Shown here: piece after piece, positions 56,560 to 64,000 of the stretch
Position numbering within the stretch: the stretch's first letter is position 1
How the letters are laid out: each line of letters opens with the position of its first letter
NCBI RefSeq assembly: GCF_003432385.1
Contig: NZ_CP031841.1
Location: forward strand, 3,449,579-3,513,578
Length of the DNA: 64,000 nt
Direction of reading: 5' to 3'
DNA from: Breoghania sp. L-A4
GTDB lineage: Bacteria; Pseudomonadota; Alphaproteobacteria; Rhizobiales; Stappiaceae
Program-made: the position numbers and the translations under genes
The notes under the pieces: model-generated
Told to the model about the DNA's origin: nothing
Databases searched by the model: none
What the model saw: only the letters and a program-made list of their open reading frames with translations

Positions 56560-58869
56560 TCAGGCCTTGGCCGCCTGGATCGCTTCCCACACCCGCGCCG
56601 GCGTTGCCGGCATGTCGATGTGCGTGACGCCCGCGCCGCGCCGAAGCGCATCACCCACGGCGTTCATCACCGCGCCGCAGCCGCCGATGGTGCCCGCCTC
56701 GCCGGCGCCCTTGATGCCCATGGCGTTGGTGGTCGAGGGAATGTTGCGCGTCTCGAAGTGGAAATCCGGCAGGTCCTGCGCGCGCGGCATCGTGTAGTCG
56801 AGGAACGAGGCGGTGAGCAATTGCCCGTCCGCGTCGTAGACCGTGCGTTCCAGCAGTGCCTGGCCGATGGCCTGCGCCACGCCGCCGTGCACCTGCCCTT
56901 CCAGCAGCATCGGATTCACGGTGACGCCGAAATCATCGACAATCGTGTAAGCGATAACCTCGGTGGTGCCGAGTTCCGGGTCGATCTCCACCTCGCAGAT
57001 GTGGGTGCCGTTCGGATAGGTGTTTTCGTCCTGCTTGACCTTGCCGCGCGCCTTCAGCATCTCCGGATCAGGGGCCGTGGAGGCAATCTCGGCAAGCGTG
57101 ACGGCCTGATCCGTGCCCACCACGCGAACCGCGCCGTCAACCAGCTCCAGATCCGCGGTTCCCGCTTCCAGCTTTTCGGCGGCCAGCTTCTTGATCTGCT
57201 CCACCAGCGTCTTGCTGGCTTCATTGACAGAGGGCAGACCGATGGGGATCGAGCGGGAGCCGCCCGTGCCGCCGCCGGTGCGCACCCGGTCCGTGTCCCC
57301 CTGGATCACCTCGATGTGCTCGAGATCGATGCCGAGATACTCCGCCACCAACTGGCCGTAGGCCGTGGCATGGCCCTGGCCGTTGGATTGGGTGCCGATC
57401 ATCAGGCTGACGGTGCCGTCGCCGCTGAGCAGCAGGTTTGCCTCCTCGGAGCCCGCGAAGGCGCAGGCCTCGATATAGGTCGACATGCCGATGCCGCGAT
57501 ATTTGCCGCGTCCGGCGGCTTCCTTCACGCGGCCATCAAAGCCCGCCCAGTCGGCGACCTTCATCGCCTGGGTCATATGACCGGCGAAGTCGCCCGTGTC
57601 ATACATGCGGCCAGTCTGCGTGGTGTAGGGCAGCGCGTCCGACGGGATGAAGTTGCGGGCCCGCAGCTCATGCGTCGTGACGCCCAGATCGAGTGCCGCC
57701 TTGTCCATCAGCCGGTCGATCAGATAGGCGGCCTCGGGCCGCCCCGCGCCGCGATAGGCGTCCACCGGCACCGTGTTGGTGAACACGCCGCGGATACGCA
57801 CATGCACCGCCGGAATGTCGTAGAGCCCGCTGGTCATCGACGTGCCGACAAACGGAATATAGGGGCCGAACTGATGCAGATAGGCGCCCATGTTGGCGAT
57901 CAGATCCACCCGCATGCCGAGGATCTTGCCGTCATCGTCCATCGCCAGTTCGGCATGGGTGACGTTGTCACGGCCGTGTGCGTCGGACACGAAATGGTCC
58001 ATGCGCTCGCCGATCCATTTGACGGGCTTGCCGAGCCGCCTGGCGGCCACACAGACCAGCGGATACTCGGGGTAGACGAACATCTTGGTGCCGAAGCCGC
58101 CACCCACATCCGGCGTGACCACCCGCATCTGCGCCGGCTCGATCTTCAGGATCTTGCCCGCAACGATGTCGCGCACGCTGTGCCCGCCCTGGGTTCCGAC
58201 CGTCAGCGTGTAGCGCTCGCTGTCCGTGTCGAATTCGGCGACGCAGCCGCGCGTGTCGAGATAGTTTGAGACCAGACGATTGTTGACGATGTCGATGGCG
58301 CTGAATTTGGTCGCCCTGGCAAAGGCCGCATCCGCCTTGTCCTTGTCGCCCTGGCCGAGTTCGAACGCCTGGTTGGTGCCCGTGTCCGGCCAGACAAGCG
58401 TCGCGCCCTCGTCAAGCGCATGACCGGTCTCGACCACCACCGGCAGGGTCTCGTAGTCGATCTCGATCAGCTCGCCAGCGGACTTGGCGGCATTCAGGCT
58501 GTCCGCGACGATGAAGGCAATCGCATCGCCGACGAAGCGCACGGTGTCCGAACACAGCACCTCATGCGGCGGCACATTGTGCATGGTGCCATCCACCTGC
58601 GGCATCACGGCCATGGTCGGCATCAGGCCGAGATCGGTGATGTCGTCGGCGGTGAGCACCAGATGCACGCCCTCGGCGTCCACCGCCGCCTGCTTGTCGA
58701 CGATCTTGAAGGTCGCATGCGGCACGGGCGAACGCAGCATGTAGCCGATCAGCGCGCCCTCGGGCGCGACGTCGCCCACATAGTTCCCGTGCCCGGTGAT
58801 GAAGGCGGGATCTTCCTTGCGGCGCACCGGCGCGCCGACTCCGAATTTCGCGGGTACCGGTTGGTTCAT
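56560..58869 (-). CDS. Xanthine-dehydrogenase-family molybdopterin subunit (orphan, CoxL form-II-like)
   Basis: A 769-residue large subunit of a molybdenum hydroxylase. It contains the RKEDPAFITGHGNYVGD start, GGGFGTKMFVYPEY, the active-site loop VDAYRGAGRPE, MIGTQSNGQGHATAYGQ, and GIKGAGEAGTIGG with the catalytic Glu. AYRGAGR is the form-II type rather than the AYRCSFR of true CO dehydrogenase. The [2Fe-2S] and FAD subunits that normally adjoin are missing on both sides, so either they lie elsewhere or this gene is a remnant. Substrate unknown. Confidence 0.9.
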   Translation of the reverse strand: MNQPVPAKFGVGAPVRRKEDPAFITGHGNYVGDVAPEGALIGYMLRSPVPHATFKIVDKQAAVDAEGVHLVLTADDITDLGLMPTMAVMPQVDGTMHNVPPHEVLCSDTVRFVGDAIAFIVADSLNAAKSAGELIEIDYETLPVVVETGHALDEGATLVWPDTGTNQAFELGQGDKDKADAAFARATKFSAIDIVNNRLVSNYLDTRGCVAEFDTDSERYTLTVGTQGGHSVRDIVAGKILKIEPAQMRVVTPDVGGGFGTKMFVYPEYPLVCVAARRLGKPVKWIGERMDHFVSDAHGRDNVTHAELAMDDDGKILGMRVDLIANMGAYLHQFGPYIPFVGTSMTSGLYDIPAVHVRIRGVFTNTVPVDAYRGAGRPEAAYLIDRLMDKAALDLGVTTHELRARNFIPSDALPYTTQTGRMYDTGDFAGHMTQAMKVADWAGFDGRVKEAAGRGKYRGIGMSTYIEACAFAGSEEANLLLSGDGTVSLMIGTQSNGQGHATAYGQLVAEYLGIDLEHIEVIQGDTDRVRTGGGTGGSRSIPIGLPSVNEASKTLVEQIKKLAAEKLEAGTADLELVDGAVRVVGTDQAVTLAEIASTAPDPEMLKARGKVKQDENTYPNGTHICEVEIDPELGTTEVIAYTIVDDFGVTVNPMLLEGQVHGGVAQAIGQALLERTVYDADGQLLTASFLDYTMPRAQDLPDFHFETRNIPSTTNAMGIKGAGEAGTIGGCGAVMNAVGDALRRGAGVTHIDMPATPARVWEAIQAAKA

Positions 58870-59401
58870 ACGAGTAATGCCTCTTGAATTGCACTGGATC
58901 CGGAAGCGTTCGGACGGATTCGCCTGAGCGCATGGAGGTGTTTGAATACAGAATGCCAGAGCCGGAGCCCTGGGGCGATGTCTCTCGGCGGCGGCAATCC
59001 GCCCGGCCCAAGCACCTGGAGGACAAGCGCCCGGGTCAGAATGTTCGCATCCGCGAGGACGCGCAATACGGCGCAAAGCATGCGCGAAACCGGCATGGAA
59101 ATCGGCGATCTGCCCGTAACCATAAACAGTTTGCAGACTGATCGCCATATGGCCATCCGGTCAGCAAAAAAGTTTTCAACCGGGCAGCCCTTGCAGGAAA
59201 ATGCGGCCGCGCGTCTGGTCGGGAGAATATAATGCGCTATGCTCCGGGAGCGGCGCATGCCGCCGGTTCATCCTGTATCCCGCTGCATCCCATATGCGCG
59301 CTAGGGAATCGGGACCTCATGATCCGTTCCGTCGAGATCGCCCAGTGTTTCCTCGCCCGCCCCCCGAGCGTGGACTTCCGCTGAGCCAGGTGCCCGAATT
59401 C
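58870..59401. other. Non-coding gap
   Basis: The divergent promoter region between the molybdoenzyme and the DMT gene. No iron-sulfur subunit gene is present, no Moco-type riboswitch was recognised, and no repeat was seen. Confidence 0.5.
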
Positions 59402-60397
59402 ATGACCGAAAAAGATCCCTCGTCGGCGCCCGACGCAGCCGTGGCTCCCACGCCCGCCCGCAATGCCTCACACCAGCGCTACCTCAACTGGTGGGCGACA
59501 CTGCCCGACAATGCGCGCGGCAGCATGTGGATCCTGCTCGCGGCCTTCCAGTTCACGATCATGACCGCCTTCATCAAGCTGGTGGGTCAGCGCATCCACG
59601 TGACCGAGATCCTGCTCACGCGCCAGATCGTCATGACGCTGGTGGTGGCACCGACGATCCTTCGCTCGTTCCCGCAATCGCTGCACACACCGCGCCTTGA
59701 ATTGCATGGCTTGCGTGTCGTGCTGGCGACAACCGCGATGCTGCTTGGCTTCACCGCGATCATCAAGCTGCCCCTGGCCGACGCCACGGCGATTTCCTTC
59801 GCCAAGAGCTTCTTCGTCACCGTGTTCGCCATCATCTTCCTGAAGGAAGTAGTCGGCCTGCACCGCTGGGGCGCGACGATCGTCGGCTTCATCGGTGTGC
59901 TGATCATGCTCAATCCATCGGGCGACGCGGCCACGAGCCTCTATGGTCTGATGGCCGTGGGCGGCGCGGCCTGCGCGGGTCTGGTGATGATCCTGATCCG
60001 GCTGATGTCGCGGACCGACAAGCCGGTGACCATCCTCACCTATCAGGCGGTCGGCGTCGGTCTGGTGATGGCCCTGCCCGCCGCCTACTACTGGGTGACA
60101 CCCACCTGGGAGGACGCCGGCTATCTGCTGTTGATCGGTGTGATTTCCTGGGGCGCGCAAATGTGCAACATCCAGGCTTTCCGCGTCGGCGAGGCGACGG
60201 CCATCACCTCGCTCGACTACACCCGCCTGCTCTACGCAACGCTGATCGGCGGGGTGTTCTTCGCCCAGTGGCCCGGCATCCACACGCTCATCGGCGCGGC
60301 CATCATTATTGTCGCCTCACTGTACACCGTGCACCGCGAGGCGCGCCGCAAACAGGCGCTCGTCCGGGCTCCCGACGGTCGTGGCTATTCGAACTGA
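59402..60397 (+). CDS. DMT/EamA-family transporter
   Basis: A 331-residue transporter with ten membrane helices in two EamA repeats (TAIIKLPLADATAISFAKSF in the first). It is a paralogue of the frameshifted gene at 55444. The substrate is unknown. Confidence 0.88.
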   Translation: MTEKDPSSAPDAAVAPTPARNASHQRYLNWWATLPDNARGSMWILLAAFQFTIMTAFIKLVGQRIHVTEILLTRQIVMTLVVAPTILRSFPQSLHTPRLELHGLRVVLATTAMLLGFTAIIKLPLADATAISFAKSFFVTVFAIIFLKEVVGLHRWGATIVGFIGVLIMLNPSGDAATSLYGLMAVGGAACAGLVMILIRLMSRTDKPVTILTYQAVGVGLVMALPAAYYWVTPTWEDAGYLLLIGVISWGAQMCNIQAFRVGEATAITSLDYTRLLYATLIGGVFFAQWPGIHTLIGAAIIIVASLYTVHREARRKQALVRAPDGRGYSN

Positions 60398-60412
60398 TCG
60401 CGCACCAACGCC

Positions 60413-61327
60413 TCAAAGCCCATTGAAATGCACCCGACCGAGGCCCGAGACGTCATAACCGCCGAGGCTCTCGGCCATCGCGGCGAAAGCGGGCGTACGA
60501 CAGAAGTCGAACAGCCGCTGCATCGGCGGTTCGAACCAGGCCTTCCGCCAGACCAGAAGATCGTAGCGTTCACGGCAGAGGGGTACGAAATCGAGCTGGA
60601 ACTGATGCGCCACTGCGGCCAGGCCCAGGGCCGCGTCGCCGCGCCCGTCGAGAACCGCAAGCGCCGCGTCGCGTTCATCGCGCGCCACTACCCCGCTTGA
60701 AGGGCCCGCGTCATGGCCGGCCGAGGCCAGCAGGCGTTCCAGGAGTTTCTGACTGCCCGCCTTCGGCTGCCGTTGGACGACCCGAGCACGGCGAAGATCA
60801 GCAACCCCTTCCAGTCCCACAGGATTACCCCTGGCGACGATCAGCCCGCGTTCGCGCCACGCCCATTCCACCAGCGCCACCGGCCGGTATCCGAAGCGCT
60901 CCGCCACGGTTGAAACGTTCCAGCCCGTCTCTCCCCCGGACTCAGGCGCATCTTCCGGGATATGCACGCCCGCAGCGACGCCGTCGCGCTCCGCAAGCCG
61001 CTCGAGCCCGTCGAAACTGCCGTCAAACAGCGACGCCAGCCCGGACCCGGATTCGCGCAGCGCCCATTCCAGAAGAGGGTCGTGACTTCCGAGAACCACA
61101 TTGGGCAGGTCCTCAGCAAAGCCCTGCGTGCCGCTGCCAGCATGCTCGATCCACGCCAGCACCGCTTCGCGTGGAAACAGCAGCTTCCCGGTCGCGCGCG
61201 AGTGCGGCACGTCGCCGGTGGCGACCAGGTCATAGACCTTGCGTTCCTTGACGCGCAGCAGATCGGCCAATTCACGGGTCGTGAGATAGAGCGGCAACGA
61301 AGGCGATATCGGCTGCAACTGGGACAT
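60413..61327 (-). CDS. HTH regulator with periplasmic-binding-like (molybdate-type) domain
   Basis: A 304-residue regulator. Residues 1-70 form an excisionase-like helix-turn-helix (LTTRELADLLRVKERKVYDL). Residues 80-300 form a PBP_like domain (PF12727-type; VVLGSHDPLLEWALR, GDAALGLAAVAHQF) of a kind often found next to molybdenum transport or molybdoenzyme genes. The ATG at 61327 is used. An orphan molybdoenzyme gene 1.5 kb away is a plausible link. Confidence 0.82.
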   Translation of the reverse strand: MSQLQPISPSLPLYLTTRELADLLRVKERKVYDLVATGDVPHSRATGKLLFPREAVLAWIEHAGSGTQGFAEDLPNVVLGSHDPLLEWALRESGSGLASLFDGSFDGLERLAERDGVAAGVHIPEDAPESGGETGWNVSTVAERFGYRPVALVEWAWRERGLIVARGNPVGLEGVADLRRARVVQRQPKAGSQKLLERLLASAGHDAGPSSGVVARDERDAALAVLDGRGDAALGLAAVAHQFQLDFVPLCRERYDLLVWRKAWFEPPMQRLFDFCRTPAFAAMAESLGGYDVSGLGRVHFNGL

Positions 61328-61441
61328 GGGCACCAGACTTGTGAGAAACGAACCAGGGAACGCGAAACCGCGAGACGGTTACATGTTACCAGCGATAGCC
61401 TGCGATCCGCCGCACACGCAAGCGCACTGCTCCTGACAGTC

Positions 61442-63145
61442 TCACGCGCCCTGCCGCTTGGCGGCCTCTTCCTCGACCAGTTCCTTCTTCGACAGCTTGC
61501 CCACCAGCGTCTTGGGGAGCTCCTTGCGGAATTCGATCTCGCGCGGCATTTCGATGGTCGAGAGATGATCCTTGAGAAAGGCCTTTAGATCGTCGGCGCT
61601 CAGTTCCGCGCCCTGCTTCAGCTTGACGAAGGCCTTTGGCGCCTGGCCCCGATAGCTGTCGGGGATCGCGATCACGATCACCTCTTCCACCGCCTCGTTC
61701 TCATAGATCGCTTCCTCGATCACCCGCGGGTAAACATTGTAGCCCGAGCAGATGATCAGATCCTTGATCCGGTCGACGAGATGAATGTAGCCGTCTTCAT
61801 CCACGTAACCGACGTCGCCGGTGTGTAGGAATCCGTCCTCGATGGCGCGCGCGGTCTCCTCGGGTTGTTGCCAGTAACCCAGCATGACCTGGGGTCCGCG
61901 CACGCAGAGCTCGCCCTTCTCCCCGGCCGGCACGAGCTTGGACAGATCGTCGAGATCACGGAACTCGGTCTCCGTCCAAGCCACCGGCTTGCCGATGGAG
62001 CCGGCGCGCGGGGGCTCGTCAAGCGGATTGCAGGTCACGACGGGGGAGGCCTCGGTCAGCCCGTAACCCTCCACGAGGGTGCACCCGGTCAGGCTCTCGA
62101 ACTGCGTCTTCACCTCGACGGGAAGCGCCGCGCCGCCCGACAGGCACATGCCGATCGACGTCAGGTCGTAGGAGCGGGTTTTCGGCGAGTTGTTGATAGC
62201 GGTGTAAATGGTCGGCACGCCGGGGAACAGCGTCACGCGCTTGCGCTTGATGGCCTTGAGCAGCATCGTCAGCTCAAAGCGCGGCATCAGAACCATTTCC
62301 GCGCCCAGCGCCACCGACAGGTTCTGCGCAACCGTCATGGCGAAGACATGGAAAAACGGCAGCACGCAGAGCATGCGTTCCCGGCCCGGCTGCGCGTCGC
62401 GGAACACGCAGAGCATCTGCTCGATGTTGGCCGAGAGATTGGCGTGACTGAGCAACGCGCCCTTGGGCACGCCCGTGGTGCCGCCGGTATACTGGATGAC
62501 CGCGACGTCGGTGTGGGGATCGCAGGGCGCGGCTTCGAACGGCGGCGGTGGCGCTTTCCCAATCATGTCCGCGTAGGAAACATGGCCGTGATCGTCCGGC
62601 ACCTTGGCCAGCTCCTTAGCCTTGAACAGCGTGAACAGCAGCTTTTTCGGCTGCGGCAGGATATCGGCCATCGAGCACACGACGATGCGATCCAGCAAAC
62701 CGTCCCTGCGAACCGCTTCGACCTTGTCGTAGATAACCTTCAGATCAAGCGTCACCATGATCCGGGTCTGGGAGTCACGCGCCTGGAACGCCAGTTCGCG
62801 CTCAACGTAGAGCGGATTGAAATTCACCACCGTGCCGCCGGCCTTCAGGACCGCGAAGTAGCAGACCACAAAATACGGCGTATTGGGCAGACACAGCCCC
62901 ACGCGCACGCCCCGAGCGACACCCATCGCGCGGAACCCGGCCGCCGCCCGGTCCACGGCCTCGCCCATCTCGCCGTAGCTCCAGCCCTTGCCGAGGAAAT
63001 CCACCGCCGGGCGCTCACCGAACCGACGCACGACCTCGTCCCAATAGTGAACCATCGACCGGGCATTGAACGCGAGCGCGCCGCCGGAAACAGCCGAACC
63101 GCTCGCCGGCGTCCCTGCATCATTGTGAGCCTGTGTGTGAGCCAT
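61442..63145 (-). CDS. fadD: Long-chain fatty acyl-CoA ligase
   Basis: A 567-residue AMP-forming ligase that activates fatty acids with ATP and CoA. Motifs are IQYTGGTTGVPKG (P-loop), VEGYGLTEASPV and HTGDVGYVDEDGYIHLVDRIKD with the conserved Asp, and LVGKLSKKEL with the C-terminal Lys. The ATG at 63145 follows a GGGAGGGTGG ribosome binding site. The FadL-like porin at 48440 could supply substrates. Confidence 0.93.
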   Translation of the reverse strand: MAHTQAHNDAGTPASGSAVSGGALAFNARSMVHYWDEVVRRFGERPAVDFLGKGWSYGEMGEAVDRAAAGFRAMGVARGVRVGLCLPNTPYFVVCYFAVLKAGGTVVNFNPLYVERELAFQARDSQTRIMVTLDLKVIYDKVEAVRRDGLLDRIVVCSMADILPQPKKLLFTLFKAKELAKVPDDHGHVSYADMIGKAPPPPFEAAPCDPHTDVAVIQYTGGTTGVPKGALLSHANLSANIEQMLCVFRDAQPGRERMLCVLPFFHVFAMTVAQNLSVALGAEMVLMPRFELTMLLKAIKRKRVTLFPGVPTIYTAINNSPKTRSYDLTSIGMCLSGGAALPVEVKTQFESLTGCTLVEGYGLTEASPVVTCNPLDEPPRAGSIGKPVAWTETEFRDLDDLSKLVPAGEKGELCVRGPQVMLGYWQQPEETARAIEDGFLHTGDVGYVDEDGYIHLVDRIKDLIICSGYNVYPRVIEEAIYENEAVEEVIVIAIPDSYRGQAPKAFVKLKQGAELSADDLKAFLKDHLSTIEMPREIEFRKELPKTLVGKLSKKELVEEEAAKRQGA

Positions 63146-63510
63146 AGCGCCACCCTCCCGCAGCACGATCATATGTCGGAGCCGGTGCACCGTATCGCGC
63201 AGCCTTGATGGCCGCTGGAACCGATGCGCCGGGCGCCGCATGGACATTTCCTCCCGCACCTGATCATGGAACAAGGTGGGGTCTGTTGTTTTGCCGGCGG
63301 CCTCTTCGGACCGCCGCTTCCAAATGTGCCACTCCAACCGCAAACGTCAACTCGCGAAGAACGCAAAAGCGCGAAACGCCGCCATATCGTTACGGCAGCC
63401 AGCGCCGCCGTCGATACGGTCGCCAGGACGTTGACGCGAGAATCCACTGCACGTTTTGCCGATGTCGCGTTAGTGTTCGCCCCGAGACGAACAGAAGGAA
63501 GCGGCTGGAA
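63146..63510. other. Divergent promoter region fadD / pgi
   Basis: No gene, repeat or recognisable operator was found in this stretch. Confidence 0.45.
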
Positions 63511-64000
63511 ATGACGGATTCGAGCTGGCAGGCCCTGATACGGCATCAGGAGGAACTTCGGGATCTCAGCCTCCGGAGTCTGTTTGCCGGGGACCCGGCG
63601 CGTTTCGACACGCTGTCGGTGGAGGCCGGGGGCTGCTGGCCGATTTCTCGAAAAACCTGATCACCCCGAAGACGCTGGCATTGCTGACAGAACTCGCCCG
63701 TGCGCGCGGCGTGGAACAAACCCGCGACGCGATGCTTTCAGGCGCGATCGTCAACCGGACCGAAGGACGCGCGGCGCTGCACACCGCCTTGCGCAACACG
63801 GCCGCAACGCCGGTTCTGCTCGACGGCATCGACGTCATGCCGCAGATCGAGGCGGTGCTGCGACGGATGCGGGCGTTTTCCGAAGCGGTGCGCGACGCCA
63901 CCGTGCGCTCGCACACGGACGCGCGTTTCACGGATGTGGTCAACATCGGCATCGGCGGCTCCGACCTCGGCCCCGCCATGGCGACCGCCGCGCTCGCGCC
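63511..64000 (+). CDS. pgi: Glucose-6-phosphate isomerase, 5' part (one-base frameshift; runs off window)
   Basis: Glycolytic enzyme that interconverts glucose 6-phosphate and fructose 6-phosphate. It starts MTDSSWQALIRHQEELRDLS at 63511. The frame breaks at the G5 run 63628-63632; one extra G restores VEAGGLLADFSKNLITPKTL. The sequence then contains the family signature VVNIGIGGSDLGPAMA before the window ends. Probable sequence error. Confidence 0.9.

Noticed and set aside
13488-58869. CoxD/CoxE-like maturation of the molybdoenzyme by the MoxR-VWA pair
   Set aside because: The pair lies more than 30 kb from the molybdoenzyme, the enzyme is form-II-like, and such pairs are common without CO dehydrogenase.

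Overview
The window looks like part of an alphaproteobacterial chromosome, probably Hyphomicrobiales (Rhizobiales). Pointers are high GC, rhizobial-type flagellins, the FlbT/FlaF pair, a giant growth-pole-ring (GPR-like) protein typical of polar-growing Rhizobiales, a PlcP/Agt-type lipid-remodelling pair with a Pho box, and an Mla-like lipid transporter with a STAS-fused permease. I see no rRNA, tRNA, CRISPR array, insertion sequence or prophage. Genus cannot be assigned from the sequence alone.

Region by region. 1-13.2 kb is flagellar: four tandem flagellin genes (the first cut by the window edge), flbT and flaF, then the convergent flgE-flgK-flgL operon behind a near-perfect sigma-54 promoter. 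13.5-23.8 kb begins with a MoxR ATPase and ends with its usual VWA (CoxE-like) partner; between them lie an EAL phosphodiesterase, a SixA-YcjX-TIGR01620 set and a tightly overlapped three-gene sugar/glycosyltransferase cluster. 23.8-31.6 kb holds a universal stress protein, an AraC regulator divergent from an MFS transporter, a split MacAB-like efflux operon, a ferredoxin, an orphan Hpt protein and a small conserved protein. 31.9-44.5 kb holds the GPR-like gene, an Mla/Mce lipid-transport operon, an MFS transporter and a CheZ-like phosphatase. 44.5-51.1 kb holds a threonine dehydratase, plcP-agt, an SDR protein, a FadL-type porin and a FAH-family hydrolase. 51.1-54.2 kb is a TPP-riboswitch operon, thiM-thiD plus a TakP-like TRAP binding protein, all joined by 4-base overlaps. 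54.3-64 kb holds small genes, two DMT transporters, an orphan xanthine-dehydrogenase-type molybdoenzyme, a molybdate-type regulator, an acyl-CoA ligase and the start of pgi.

A data-quality warning affects the whole window. Eleven otherwise normal genes carry a single apparent missing base, in every case in or beside a run of G or C, and adding one base restores the conserved family sequence each time. This is best explained by homopolymer undercalling or assembly error, so I annotate these as genes with probable sequence errors rather than pseudogenes.

The most interesting biology is the mosaic flagellin array with shared hairpin leaders that bury the ribosome binding site (candidate FlbT targets), the sigma-54 promoter of flgE, the riboswitch-controlled thiM-thiD-takP operon, the Pho-box plcP-agt operon, and the orphan molybdoenzyme. 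I did not find clear evidence of an entirely new defence or mobile system.
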